A DNA stretch of 64,000 bases. It comes from [Actinomadura] parvosata subsp. kistnae (GTDB taxonomy: Bacteria > Actinomycetota > Actinomycetes > Streptosporangiales > Streptosporangiaceae). Positions 54,561-63,999 of this stretch are shown here, one piece after another (the stretch's first letter is position 1; every line of letters begins with the position of its first letter). The DNA lies in the NCBI RefSeq assembly GCF_900323885.1, contig NZ_OOHJ01000018.1:1599001-1663000 (forward strand), written 5' to 3'. The notes under the pieces are model-generated. The model ran no database searches, was not told the DNA's origin, and saw only the letters and a list, made by a program, of their open reading frames with translations. The position numbers were made by a program, and so were the translations under genes.

Positions 54561-56672
54561 TCAGCTCATGGCGGCAAGGACTTCCCGGCAGCGGCGGAGC
54601 AGTTTCTCGTCATCGACGATCTGCGCGCTGCCGTACCCGTCGTCGGACGCGTTGTGCCGGCGCGCCCGTCCCAGCTCGGCCTCCAGGAGCGGCCGGGCCT
54701 CCACCGCGGCCGGCCCGAGCTCCGCGCAGAGCTCGGCCGCCTCCGTCCGGGTGTGCCTGTTGAGCTCCCACGCGCGCGCCACCACCGGCGGCACCACCTC
54801 GGGATCGCCGGTCAGCCGGTACAGGGCGCGGGCGGCCGCCAGCGGGGCCCAGCCGTGCGGGTCCTTGCGCTTGGCCAGCCGCCGCAGCAGGGCGATTCTG
54901 GCCTTCGCGGCCCGTTCGGGCTCCGCCATCGCGGGGGCCAGCTCGCCGAGGAGGTCCACCGCTGGCCGGATGGCGTACTTGTCGTCGCCGCCGAGGTAAC
55001 GGTCGACGACGGCGAGGGCCGCGCCCACATCCCCTGTGACCAGCCATAATGCCTTCGCCGCCCGGATGGCCAGGCTTCGCTGGGGCGAGGCCGCGGCCTC
55101 CCGCAGGATCGGCGCGCACGCGGCGGCCTCGGGCCCGATCGCCGCGAACGCCGCCAGCAAACCCTCGGTGACCGGCTGGCCGAGCAGGTCAGGCAGTGCC
55201 TCGGCCGCCGCCGGCCCGATCCTGGACAGCGCCCAGGCAATGCTCTCGTGCCGGTGGTCGTGCGGCTCATCGGCCGGCAAGTCGTGCAGGCGGCGGCGCA
55301 GCAGGGGCAGCAGGGGTGCGGCCCGTGGCCCGAAACTGCCCACGAGCTGGGCGACGTTTCTGGGCATGTGCTCGCGTTCCAGCGCCCAGGCCAGCATCGG
55401 CAGTGCGCGGTCGTCCCCCGTTCCGCTCAGCGCCTGCAGCGCGGGGCTCACCGTCGGCTGGTCACCAGGCCATTCGATCACCCACGGCAGCTCCGCGTCC
55501 TCCAGCCGCGTCTGGCCGGCCACGCGCCTGTCTGTGATGGCCAGGGCCTCCGCCAGGGCGTCCGCGGCGGGCGCCGCCAGCTCGCCCAGATCCTCCAGGA
55601 CGCCGACCGCTTCCGACATCACGACGGCGCCCGACCGCCCTCTTCCTCGCCCGTCGCGAATGCGTTCGCCGAGGACGGAGACAAGTCCGGCATAGTCGCC
55701 ACGCCAGTTGGCCAGCAGGACGTGCGCGGGGCCCATGGCGTCCACCTGGCACTCCCAGTCGGGTGAGCGGAGCAGGGCCGTCAGAAGGCGTACGCGATCA
55801 TCAACGCGGTCGCCCGAGCCTGTGGACACGGTACGCACGAGCTCGCCCGCCTGTGGCGCGCGCCGGCCCACGTCACGTTCCTCGCGTGCCCGACGCAGGG
55901 CTCCGATCAGGGTCGGGGTCTCGAAGTCCGCGGGTGGAGTGACCGGCGGCGTACCGGTCTCGTAGAGGGCGGTGAGCAGTTCGAGCGCCTCACCGACCTC
56001 GACCGCCGCACCACCGCCCAGCGAGGCCAGCTCCGCCAGCATCACCAGCCGGACCTGCGGGTCCGTCTCCGCCGTCAAGACCCGCCCCAGCCAGTCGCAC
56101 ACGCCCTCCGCACCACGTACCGCACCGTTCTGGCGACGGCCCAGCGCGGCCGCGGTCCGCACGATGGCCTCCCGTACTCTTGGGTCGCCCTCACCTCCCA
56201 GCCGGCCGGTCAGGCTCGTCACGACGGCCCGCGCGTCGCCCACGCAGGCGGCCAAGAGGCCGGCCACGGCCTCGCGCACCTTCGGGTCGGGATCGCCGAG
56301 CAGGCGCTCCCACAGCGGGAACGGGCCGGTCACGGCTTCATTGGCCTTCTTGTACGGCCCGCTCAGCTCGGTGGGATCCTCGGCCGAGGCGATGCTCGCC
56401 AGCAGCTCCACCACCTCCGCCCGGCCCGGCAGACCAGGGGCCTCGGCGATGCGGAGCAGGAAGGGGATCGCCGCCAGGGTGCACGGGTAGACGTCACCCT
56501 GGTGGTGCACGGCGCCGTACATGCCGTCCAGGGCCGTCTCACGTACGGCGGGATCAGGGTCGACCAGACCACGCAGCAACTCCGGAACCTCGGTGGCGGA
56601 GCCGTAGGCGTGACGCATACGACTCCACCGGACATCGCCCAGCCCGGCGAACGGATCCAGTTCGTTGGCCAT
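54561..56672 (-). CDS. HEAT-repeat protein
   Basis: 703 residues from ATG 56672, with AGGA 8 nt upstream. The chain is a series of helical pairs with the HEAT pattern D-P-x-V-R-E-A-x2-G/A-L (LVDPDPAVRETALDGM; LLGDPDPKVREAVAGLLA; GEGDPRVREAIVRTAAALG). No catalytic motif or signal peptide. Such proteins act as scaffolds or as regulators of modification enzymes. It stands alone between a SUKH-like remnant and a deleted TPR-like copy; function unknown. Confidence 0.8.
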   Translation of the reverse strand: MANELDPFAGLGDVRWSRMRHAYGSATEVPELLRGLVDPDPAVRETALDGMYGAVHHQGDVYPCTLAAIPFLLRIAEAPGLPGRAEVVELLASIASAEDPTELSGPYKKANEAVTGPFPLWERLLGDPDPKVREAVAGLLAACVGDARAVVTSLTGRLGGEGDPRVREAIVRTAAALGRRQNGAVRGAEGVCDWLGRVLTAETDPQVRLVMLAELASLGGGAAVEVGEALELLTALYETGTPPVTPPADFETPTLIGALRRAREERDVGRRAPQAGELVRTVSTGSGDRVDDRVRLLTALLRSPDWECQVDAMGPAHVLLANWRGDYAGLVSVLGERIRDGRGRGRSGAVVMSEAVGVLEDLGELAAPAADALAEALAITDRRVAGQTRLEDAELPWVIEWPGDQPTVSPALQALSGTGDDRALPMLAWALEREHMPRNVAQLVGSFGPRAAPLLPLLRRRLHDLPADEPHDHRHESIAWALSRIGPAAAEALPDLLGQPVTEGLLAAFAAIGPEAAACAPILREAAASPQRSLAIRAAKALWLVTGDVGAALAVVDRYLGGDDKYAIRPAVDLLGELAPAMAEPERAAKARIALLRRLAKRKDPHGWAPLAAARALYRLTGDPEVVPPVVARAWELNRHTRTEAAELCAELGPAAVEARPLLEAELGRARRHNASDDGYGSAQIVDDEKLLRRCREVLAAMS

Positions 56673-56929
56673 GGTGGAGATCCTGCCGCAACCCACCGAC
56701 ATTCCGGCAGACGGCCGCGAGCGGTGGTGCCGCCGACCACAGACGTGTGGACGTAGTGGCCGAGCCGCTCTGCCAGATCACCGAGTGGTCGATCCTGGTC
56801 CGGCCGGTGTTTGTGTCAGCAGCCGCGTCAGGACGGCATCGGCCCGGTATCGGGGCGAACGGCGATGTCCGCCGTGCTCGCCCAGGTGGGCCTGCCAGAT
56901 AAGGAAGCGACAGGTGCGAACGACTGCGG

Positions 56930-57088
56930 CCGGACTCCGTGAGCACGGCGATCGCGCCTCATCGTTGCGCCCCGCCTTCTCCAGCAGCCGGTCTCGGCGT
57001 ACGGCGCCAAGATCTCCCAGGCGGCCTCCCAGTCCCGTCCGGCGGCCGGTTCCTTCACCGCGCCCCGATCGGGATCATCAGCGTTCAT
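56930..57088 (-). pseudogene. Deleted copy of the TPR-like gene at 40320-41657
   Basis: The first codons and 5' flank match the intact gene: both have the string CAGCGTTCATGACCCTGAAC on the plus strand. The remnant reads MNADDPDR, then jumps about 40 codons to GAVKEPAAGRDWEAAWEILA and YAETG. It then jumps in another frame to LLEKAGRNDEA, which belongs near the C-terminus of the full copy. Two internal deletions plus a frameshift leave no functional product. Confidence 0.75.
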
Positions 57089-57136
57089 GACCCTGAACTC
57101 GTACGGGCTGCTCGCGGCCTGGCCCGCGCGCAGGCG

Positions 57137-59326
57137 TCAGAGCAGCTTGTCCTGTGTGAAGGGGACGTCCCGGAGGCGGCGGCCGATGGCGTGGTGGATC
57201 GCGTTGCCGATGGCCGCGGGCACGCCGGTGCCCGGTGTCTCGCCGAAGCCCCGCGCTCCGAGCGCCTGGCTGTCCGGGTCCGGCTCGTCCACGAACAAGG
57301 CCGTCACCGACGGCGTGTCGGCGCACACCGGCACCAGGTAGGTGGACAGGTTGGGGTTGACGACGCGCGCCGTGACCGGGTCCACCATCGTGTGCTCCAT
57401 CAGCGCGAAGCCGATGCCCCAGGTCACGCCGCCGATGACCTGCCCGCGCGCGGTGCGGCGGTTGAGCACGCGGCCCAGGTCGTGCGCGGTCACCACGCGG
57501 GTCACGCGGAGCCTGCCCAGCCTCGGCTGGATGCGTACCTCCACGAACACCGCGCCGAACGAGTGACCTCGCGTGTTGGGCTTGCGTCCGGTGACCGTGA
57601 CCTCCTGGCCGTGGCGGGCCATGACGTCGCGATAGGTGTCGCCGCGGTCGCCGGAGGCGAGCAGGCGGCCGTCCTCGGCCACGACCTCCGCGGCGGGCAC
57701 GCCGTGCAGCGGGGAGCGCGGGTCGGCGACGGCCAGCGCGATCACGGCGGCCCGCGCGCTCTTCGCCGCCTCCGACACCGGGCCCACCACGCTGGGCATC
57801 GTGGACGACCCCGCCGAGATGGACGCGGCGGGGTAGGTGGTGTCGCCGAGCAGCGTCGTGACGTGGCCGAGCGGCATGCCCAGCTCGTCGGCCGCGACCT
57901 GGCTGAGCACGGTGTAGGTGCCGGTGCCGATCTCCTGGCTGGCCGTCCGTACGGTCGCCCGCCCGTCGGGGCCGATCGTGAGGCGGACCTCGGAGTCGAT
58001 GTGGCCGTAGGTGTGGGTCTCGGTGGCCATGCCCCAGCCGACGTACTCGTCGCCGTCCCTGGTCGTGCCCGGCCTGGGGTTGCGCCGCGCCCAGCCGAAC
58101 TCCTCGGCGGCGGCCCGGTAGCACTCCAGCAGGTGCTTGCCGCCGTAGGGCCGCTCGGGCTCCCCGCCAGCCCAGGTCTGCTGGACGACGTCGGTGTGGT
58201 TGCGGATCCGCAGCTCCACCGGGTCGATGCCGAGCTCGTGGCTCAGCTCGTCCATGGCGGTCTCGAGGCCGAAGTGCGCGGTCGTCTCCGGCGAGCGCAT
58301 GTAGCTCGACGTGGGCAGGTCCAGCCGCACGCCGAGCTGCCGCACGTGCACGTTCGGGCAGGCGTACAGCTGGAGCGTGGAGTCGCTGCTGTTGTAGATG
58401 CGGCCGTCCAGGCGGGTCACCTGCGCCGTGGAGGTGTCGGCGATGGCGGTCAGGCGGCCCTCGCGGGTGGCGCCGAGCCGGAGGTGGTGGCGGTACTCGG
58501 CGCGGTGGCCGTTGGAGGTGAACATCTGCGCGCGCGACAGCACCAGCTTCACCGGACGGCCGGCCAGGCGGGCCACCGCAGCGGTGAGCAGCGTGTGCGG
58601 GTAGGTGGGGCCCTTGGCGCCGAAACCGCCGCCCAGGTAGGGCGAGATGACGCGGACGTCCTTGGGAGGATCGTCGGCGAACGCCTGCGTCACCATGTTG
58701 CGGGTGAAGGCCACGCCCTGGGTGCTCTCGTACAGGGTCAGCGTGCCGTCGCCCGCCCACACGGCGGTGGTGGTGTGCGGCTCGATCGGGTTGTGGTGCT
58801 GCATCGGGCTGCTGTACGTCGCCTCGACGCGCACCTCGGCCTGCGCGAGCGCGGCGGCGGCGTCGCCACGGCCGTCCTCGTTGGCCCTGCCGCGGAACCT
58901 GTCCGGCAGGAACGCCTGGTCGAGCACGTCCGCCATCCGCGCGACCGGAGCCTGCGCCCGGTAGCGCACCTTCACCAGGTTCGCCGCCTCCTGCGCCTGC
59001 TCCAGGGTCTGGGCCACGACGTAGGCGACCGGCTGTCCGTTGTGGTGCACCCGCGCGTCCTGCATGGGGATGTACGGCCGGTTGTACGGGAAGTCCGGCA
59101 CCCTCAGCCGCGGCATGTCGGCGTGGGTGTAGACCGCGACCACGCCGGGATGCGCCAGCGCCGCCCTGGTGTCGATCTCCACGACCTCGCCACGCGCGAT
59201 CGTGCTCATCACCAGGAACCCGTGCAGCGCGCCGGGCACCTCCTGGTCCGCGGCGTACCGGGCGGCGCCGGTGACCTTCGCCCGGCCGTCCACCCGTGCC
59301 ACGCCCTGCCCCACCAGCCCGCTCAT
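57137..59326 (-). CDS. Molybdenum cofactor-binding subunit of a xanthine oxidase-family aldehyde oxidase (PaoC-like)
   Basis: About 729 residues from ATG 59326, which overlaps the FAD-subunit stop (ATGA). Landmarks of the Mo subunit are VDGRAKVTGAARYAAD at the N-terminus, LGGGFGAKG (Moco site), SSYMRSPE, TASQEIGTGTYTVLSQ and the C-terminal GARGFGETPGTG containing the catalytic Glu. With the FAD and 2Fe-2S genes it forms a three-subunit hydroxylase acting on aldehydes or purine-like rings. No maturation chaperone (XdhC/PaoD type) is present in the window. Confidence 0.92.
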   Translation of the reverse strand: MSGLVGQGVARVDGRAKVTGAARYAADQEVPGALHGFLVMSTIARGEVVEIDTRAALAHPGVVAVYTHADMPRLRVPDFPYNRPYIPMQDARVHHNGQPVAYVVAQTLEQAQEAANLVKVRYRAQAPVARMADVLDQAFLPDRFRGRANEDGRGDAAAALAQAEVRVEATYSSPMQHHNPIEPHTTTAVWAGDGTLTLYESTQGVAFTRNMVTQAFADDPPKDVRVISPYLGGGFGAKGPTYPHTLLTAAVARLAGRPVKLVLSRAQMFTSNGHRAEYRHHLRLGATREGRLTAIADTSTAQVTRLDGRIYNSSDSTLQLYACPNVHVRQLGVRLDLPTSSYMRSPETTAHFGLETAMDELSHELGIDPVELRIRNHTDVVQQTWAGGEPERPYGGKHLLECYRAAAEEFGWARRNPRPGTTRDGDEYVGWGMATETHTYGHIDSEVRLTIGPDGRATVRTASQEIGTGTYTVLSQVAADELGMPLGHVTTLLGDTTYPAASISAGSSTMPSVVGPVSEAAKSARAAVIALAVADPRSPLHGVPAAEVVAEDGRLLASGDRGDTYRDVMARHGQEVTVTGRKPNTRGHSFGAVFVEVRIQPRLGRLRVTRVVTAHDLGRVLNRRTARGQVIGGVTWGIGFALMEHTMVDPVTARVVNPNLSTYLVPVCADTPSVTALFVDEPDPDSQALGARGFGETPGTGVPAAIGNAIHHAIGRRLRDVPFTQDKLL

Positions 59327-60306
59327 CGAAGCCCTCCCAGCTCGCTGAGGATGCTCGTCAGCGCCCGCTGAACGAGTTCGACCTTGAACGTGTTGCCTTC
59401 GCGCGGCTCGGCGTCCCGGACGAGGAGCCGGCCCGCCTCGGCGATCGCCTGCACGGTCAGCGGCCGGCCGCGCAGCGCGTCCTCGACGCGGAGATCCCGC
59501 CACGGGCGGGTGCCGACGCCGCCGAACGCCAGCCGTACGTCCCGCACCACGCGCCCGCTGGTGCGCAGCGCCGCCGCCACCGACACCACCGCGAACTCGA
59601 ACGTGGCCCGGTCGCGCAGCTTCAGGTAGCGCGACCGCCCGGCCAGGGCGGTACGCGGCACGTCCACCCGCGTGATCAGCTCGCCCGGGCGCAGCACGGT
59701 CTCCTTGTCCGGGGTGGCCCCGGGAAGCAGGTAGAAGCCGGCGATGGGGACGGCGCGCTCGCCCCCGGGGCCGAGCAGGTGCACGGTGGCGTCCAGCGCG
59801 CTCAGCGCCACCGCCAGGTCCGAGGGGTGCGTGGCGATGCAGTGGTCGCCGCCGCCCAGGATCGCGTGTCCGCGGTTGTGCCCGGCGATCGCGGGGCAGC
59901 CGCTGCCCGGCGTGCGCTTGTTGCACGGTGCGGCCGCGTCGCGGAAGTACCCGCACCTCGTACGCTGCAACAGGTTGCCGCCGATCGAGGCCATGTTGCG
60001 GACCTGCGGGGACGCCGAGGCCAGCAGCGCCTCCGACAGCATGGGGAACTCCCGCCGCACCCTGGGGTGCTCGGCGACCTGCCGCATCCTGGCCCCCGCG
60101 CCGACGCGCAGCCTCCTGGAATCGAAGGCGACCTCGTCGAGGCCGAGGTGGTTGACGTCCACGAGATGGTCGTGGGCCTGCGCGCCGTCGCGCATCAGGT
60201 TGAGCAGGTCGGTGCCGCCCGCCACGTAGGCCGGCGCGGACGTGCTCGCGGCGATCCGTACCGCCTCGGCCGGGCTGCGCGCGACCGTGTAGCCGAAGGT
60301 TCTCAT
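59323..60306 (-). CDS. FAD-binding subunit with 4Fe-4S insertion (PaoB-like)
   Basis: 327 residues from ATG 60306, with GGAGG 7 nt upstream; it overlaps the 2Fe-2S stop by 4 bp. The FAD (CO dehydrogenase-type) domain has PAYVAGGTDLLNLM and MASIGGNLLQRTRCGYF. Four Cys (118, 128, 137, 156) lie in an insertion after the FAD loop. This is the extra 4Fe-4S site known from E. coli PaoB and absent from most xanthine dehydrogenases. This feature points to the PaoABC type. Confidence 0.92.
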   Translation of the reverse strand: MRTFGYTVARSPAEAVRIAASTSAPAYVAGGTDLLNLMRDGAQAHDHLVDVNHLGLDEVAFDSRRLRVGAGARMRQVAEHPRVRREFPMLSEALLASASPQVRNMASIGGNLLQRTRCGYFRDAAAPCNKRTPGSGCPAIAGHNRGHAILGGGDHCIATHPSDLAVALSALDATVHLLGPGGERAVPIAGFYLLPGATPDKETVLRPGELITRVDVPRTALAGRSRYLKLRDRATFEFAVVSVAAALRTSGRVVRDVRLAFGGVGTRPWRDLRVEDALRGRPLTVQAIAEAGRLLVRDAEPREGNTFKVELVQRALTSILSELGGLR

Positions 60307-61289
60307 CGCCGTGCCTCCTTCGCGGCGTCGGCGACGGCGGCCACGATGTTCTGGTACGCCGCGCACCGGCACAGGTTCCCGCTCATCCACTCGCGGATCT
60401 CCGCCTCGGAGCCCGTGTGCCCCTCGTTGATGCAGGCCACGGCGGACATGATCTGCCCGGGAGTGCACGCTCCGCACTGGAAGGCGTCGTGCCTGATGAA
60501 CGCCTCCTGCACCGGGTGCAACTCTTCGCCCCGCGCCAGCCCCTCCACCGTGGTGACCTCGGCCCCCTGCCGCATCACCGCCAGCGTCAGGCACGACTTG
60601 ACCCGCTCGCCGTCGACCAGCACCGTGCACGCCCCGCATTCACCCCGGTCGCAGCCCTTCTTGGTGCCGGTCAGGCCCAGCCGCTCGCGTAACGCGTCCA
60701 GCAGCGTCACCCTCGGCTCCAGGACGACCTTGCGCGCCTGCCCGTTGACCGTCAGGGCGACCTCCACCGACGCCCCCGGGGCGACCGCGTACGCCTGAGC
60801 GACGCCGGCGGGCCGGGAGGCCGCGGCCGCGGGAGCGGCGACGCCCGTGCCGGCGGCGGCGGCCGTTCCCGCCGCCGTCACCGCGATGGTCTTGAGCACC
60901 GTACGCCGGGTGTGCACGGGCCTGTCAGCCGGCGGATCGTGCTCCACCGGGGCCTGCGCGAGCCGTCGCCGCAGTTCGGTGATCCTCGCGCCCGTCTCCG
61001 GGTCGGGGTCGTCGGTCAGGTCGAACGAGACGATGTCCTCGACCAGCGGCAGTGCGGTCTCGTCGGCGAGGCGGTGCGCGGGGTGCGTCAGGAACTCGCG
61101 GTAACCGTCCAGGTCTTCGATCACGAAGATGGCGCCCCACTCGTACTCGCCGCCGTGGTCACGGGCGACGGCGAAGGATCTCACCGACGGGATGGCCTTG
61201 CCCTGCTCACGCAGGCGCTCGAGAGCCTCCCTCCGCTGTCGCGGTGTCGTGTCCGGTCTGAAGGCGAACCGGATGCCGTGATAGATCAT
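60303..61289 (-). CDS. Dabb domain fused to Tat-type 2Fe-2S subunit (PaoA-like)
   Basis: 328 residues from ATG 61289 (GGGAGAAGG upstream). Residues 1-95 resemble a Dabb/stress-responsive alpha-beta barrel (IYHGIRFAFRPDTTPRQRRE; GAIFVIEDLDGYREFLTHPA). After a helical linker comes a twin-arginine motif HTRRTVLKTIAVTAAG at 128-129 with an Ala-rich stretch. Then follows the 2Fe-2S subunit with CDRGECGACT...C and CGACTPGQ...CRCAAY. A GTG at 60917 just before the Tat motif could be a second start giving a normal 204-residue exported subunit. Confidence 0.85.
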   Translation of the reverse strand: MIYHGIRFAFRPDTTPRQRREALERLREQGKAIPSVRSFAVARDHGGEYEWGAIFVIEDLDGYREFLTHPAHRLADETALPLVEDIVSFDLTDDPDPETGARITELRRRLAQAPVEHDPPADRPVHTRRTVLKTIAVTAAGTAAAAGTGVAAPAAAASRPAGVAQAYAVAPGASVEVALTVNGQARKVVLEPRVTLLDALRERLGLTGTKKGCDRGECGACTVLVDGERVKSCLTLAVMRQGAEVTTVEGLARGEELHPVQEAFIRHDAFQCGACTPGQIMSAVACINEGHTGSEAEIREWMSGNLCRCAAYQNIVAAVADAAKEARR

Positions 61290-61503
61290 CACGCCTTCTC
61301 CCTTCGTCATGGGAACTTCAGGTGTCAGCTCTCGTTCACCTCGGCCCGGAGGATCCGGTCGTCCCCTCGGTGCCCGGCCGGCCGTAGCCGGCGCCCGCAC
61401 GCAGGACGTGGATCTCGTCCCACGCACTCGCGGGCACCGTCCGTGACGGCGCCGCAGGCGGCGCCACGGCGTTGTTCACCATGTCAGAGCCGCCGATAGG
61501 ATA

Positions 61504-61554
61504 TGAACAACTCGTCCACATATGACGGTACCATCGAAATGAACAAATCGTCCA
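61504..61554. promoter_or_regulatory. Duplicated TetR operator between tetR and the oxidase operon
   Basis: TGAACAACTCGTCCA (61504-61518) and TGAACAAATCGTCCA (61540-61554) differ at one base and are each a quasi-palindrome (TGAACAA against TGGACGA). They sit 36 bp apart in the divergent region, the second 15 bp before tetR. Confidence 0.7.
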
Positions 61555-61569
61555 TAAAAAGGGGTGCGG

Positions 61570-62181
61570 ATGTCCGAGGAGACTGCGGTCCGGCGCGGCC
61601 GGGGCCGCCGGCCGGCCGCGGAGGTGCGCGCCGCGGTGCTCGCCGCAGCCGGACGCATCCTGCTGCAGGACGGCATGCAGGCGGTCACGTTCGACCGGGT
61701 CGCGATGGAGGCGGGATCGAGCAAGACCACCCTCTACAAGTGGTGGCCCTCGCCCGGCGTCCTCGCGGCGGAGGCGTACTTCGCCCACAGCCGGCGGGTG
61801 CTGGAGTTCCCCGACACCGGTGACGTGCGCGCCGACCTGATCAGCCAGCTCACGGCGTTCGTGCGCTGGCTGAAGGAGGAGGGCGCGGAAAAGCCCGTCA
61901 GCGAACTCCTCGGCGCCGCGCAAATGGACGCGGACCTCGCCCGGGCCTGGTCGGAGAGTTACGCCCTCCCCCGGCGCGAACTCGCCCGGCAACGCCTGCG
62001 CCTCGCCGTACAGCAGGGGCAACTGCGGAAGGACGCCGACCTCGACATCATCGTGGATCAACTGTGGGGAGCCTGCTACCACCGGCTCCTCGTGCTGAGA
62101 GTCCCCTTCGACGAATCGCTCGCCGAACGCCTGGTCGACCAGGCACTCCACGGCTCGGCACCCCAGGCGGACCTTCCCTGA
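61570..62181 (+). CDS. TetR-family regulator of the aldehyde oxidase operon
   Basis: 203 residues from ATG 61570, with AAAGGGG 5 nt upstream. HTH: VRAAVLAAAGRILLQDGMQA, then VTFDRVAMEAGSSKTTLYKW. The ligand domain is of the TetR_C_16/AefR-like kind. It is divergent from the three-subunit oxidase with paired operators between, so it is its likely repressor. Confidence 0.88.
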   Translation: MSEETAVRRGRGRRPAAEVRAAVLAAAGRILLQDGMQAVTFDRVAMEAGSSKTTLYKWWPSPGVLAAEAYFAHSRRVLEFPDTGDVRADLISQLTAFVRWLKEEGAEKPVSELLGAAQMDADLARAWSESYALPRRELARQRLRLAVQQGQLRKDADLDIIVDQLWGACYHRLLVLRVPFDESLAERLVDQALHGSAPQADLP

Positions 62182-62213
62182 AGCGGATGGATCCCCATGA
62201 CTTCGCGAACGTC

Positions 62214-62624
62214 ATGGAACCGGATTTCGATCTGAGACTTCTGCACCACTTCCTCGCCGTCGCCGGGGCGGGCACGTTCACGGGCACCTCCGAACGCCTG
62301 CGCATCACCCACCCAGCCCGTGCCGTCGCGAGCGATCCTTGTGCGCTGGAGAGAGCGGTCGGCACCCCGCTCTCCAACCGCGGCCCGCACGGTGTGGAGC
62401 TGACCCCGGCCCGACGACTGCTCAGCCAGGATGCACACACGCTCGTCGATCTCGCCGACACCGCCCCGACCCGGCTCCTGCGGCTGGGCCGGAACCGAGG
62501 GTCGCTCGGCTTACGGCTGCCCAGCGACTATAAGCGGTTGTTCGAGAGGTACGGGATGATCGGGATCAACGGCATCTCGATCATGCATCCGAGGAGGCCA
62601 GTGCTCCACACCACTCCCTTCTAG
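62214..62624 (+). pseudogene. Truncated LysR-family regulator
   Basis: 136 residues. DLRLLHHFLAVAGAGTFTGT, then RAVGTPLSNRGPHGVELTPA and RLLSQDAHTLVDLADTA match a LysR HTH and linker helix, with several unusual substitutions in the recognition helix (ITHPARAVASDPCA). The 200-residue effector domain is missing and replaced by unrelated sequence up to the stop. Probably non-functional. Confidence 0.7.
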
Positions 62625-62672
62625 GTAACGAGCGTGGAGAAACAGGACGCCATTCGACTCGAGCTCTTTGCC

Positions 62673-62696
62673 GCAGGCTCGAATCCTGCCGCGGCA
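62673..62696 (+). repeat. tRNA T-arm/acceptor-like scar
   Basis: GCAGG-CTCGAAT-CCTGC is a perfect T-arm, followed by CGCGGCA as a 3' acceptor strand. No matching 5' half lies within 100 bp upstream. It resembles the 3' end of a tRNA left at an old integration site, but could be chance. The tRNA type cannot be told. Confidence 0.35.
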
Positions 62697-62943
62697 CTCA
62701 TCTCCACCAGGCTATTGGCCTTGAGAGCGTTTCCCAGGTCACTCGTAGTTTCATGGGCCACGCTGGCGAAATGGACTCTCGCCTCTGAGCGAGGTCTCGG
62801 CCAACTATCCCCACGGCCTGTCCGGCTACCGCCGCCCATCCCGCTCATCGTCGGCTCCGGTGTCACCGGGACCCGGAGGCGCCTCCAGGGCTGCGGCCCC
62901 AGAGCGCAAGACCCAATGGTCTCCAGCCGCCTGTTTTGCCCAG
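62697..62943. other. Intergenic region
   Basis: About 250 bp between the T-arm-like scar and the minus-strand DUF6461-like gene. Frames exist on both strands but show no domain or ribosome site. No regulatory element was identified. Confidence 0.4.
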
Positions 62944-63999
62944 CTACAGCCAGTTCTCGCCGCGGACGATGTAGTACTGGATCGCGGTGAGCGTGCGGTG
63001 GCGAAGGTAGTCGCCGTTCTCGTGACTCAGCCGGGTGGCCGCCGCACGGCTCAGTGCGTTGGAAGCGGCCTTCTCCAGATCGGGGTCGAGCGCGTGCAGT
63101 AGTGTCTCCACCGCCTCCTGCCGCAGCATGAGCCGACCGACCTCCGTGTCGTGGCCTGGCACGGCGAAGCCGGTCGCTCCGGAATGCTCGTACGCGGCCT
63201 GGGCCTCCTGCCGCAGTGTCGTGTGCAGGCGCCTTAGTCGCTCGCGGGCCGCTGCCGCGCGGGTGCCTCGCTCACCGGTGGCCAGTAGGTCGAGGGCTTC
63301 GTCCACGATCTCTCCGTCGAGGCCGGTGGTGCGCAGTGCCAGGTCCACGGCCATGCGGACGATCTCCGGCAGCTTGTCCGGTCCGGGGGCGGCGGCGAGG
63401 GCGCCTATCCGCGGATCGGCTGCGGCCAGGGCGCGCATCTGCTTGTCGAGGAACAGCGCGGGGGGTGACGTGGAGTCGGACGGGATCACCAGTCGGTGGC
63501 GGCGTGCAAGCCACGCACTGTCGACGCGGATGCCGGACAGGCGCTCGCCCAGGGCGAAGGCTGCCGCTTTGCCGTTGCCGTGCCATTCGGCAGCGCTGAC
63601 CGGCAGGGAGTCCAGCCAGCCGGCAACGGCGTCCGGGGCATCGCCGGTGGCGGCGGATAACTCCATCGGGTCGAACGTGGCCAGGATCTCTCCGCGAGCC
63701 GCAAAGGTGACGGAGACGTGGAAGTTGACGGTCCAACTCAGGCCCAGCGCCTCTCCACCTGAGGCGGTCAGCCGCCGCAGCAGCGCCGTGTCGGCGCCCC
63801 AGCAGGACATCGGCTCGATCAGAACCGCACCATCGCCCTCCACGGCGAACAGCGCCGCCCGTCCGGACGCTTCATGGTCCTCGTTCTCGTCGTCCTCATA
63901 GGAGTCCCAGAGCGTCGCCTGGACTCGGCTCCAGTCGGCGTTCACGACCTCGCCGGAGGGATCGGCACCGATGTCGCGCAGTGCTTGGTCGGCAGCGAT
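62944..63999 (-). CDS. DUF6461-like protein (5' end outside the window)
   Basis: At least 351 residues. The frame has a GTG at 63945 but remains open to the window edge, reading IAADQALRDIGADPSGEVVN, so the true start is probably beyond base 64000. The segment LIEPMSCWGADTALLRRLTA, then LSWTVNFHVSVTFAARGEIL and ATFDPMELSAATG matches the actinobacterial DUF6461 pattern. The C-terminal half is helical. These proteins are of unknown function, often near SUKH- or toxin-like genes. Confidence 0.7.
   Translation of the reverse strand: MAADQALRDIGADPSGEVVNADWSRVQATLWDSYEDDENEDHEASGRAALFAVEGDGAVLIEPMSCWGADTALLRRLTASGGEALGLSWTVNFHVSVTFAARGEILATFDPMELSAATGDAPDAVAGWLDSLPVSAAEWHGNGKAAAFALGERLSGIRVDSAWLARRHRLVIPSDSTSPPALFLDKQMRALAAADPRIGALAAAPGPDKLPEIVRMAVDLALRTTGLDGEIVDEALDLLATGERGTRAAAARERLRRLHTTLRQEAQAAYEHSGATGFAVPGHDTEVGRLMLRQEAVETLLHALDPDLEKAASNALSRAAATRLSHENGDYLRHRTLTAIQYYIVRGENWL

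Noticed and set aside
56939..59371. Plus-strand open frame of about 810 codons over the oxidase genes
   Set aside because: It is antisense to the molybdenum subunit with all its motifs and consists of His/Arg/Gly/Val-rich shadow sequence typical of high-GC DNA.
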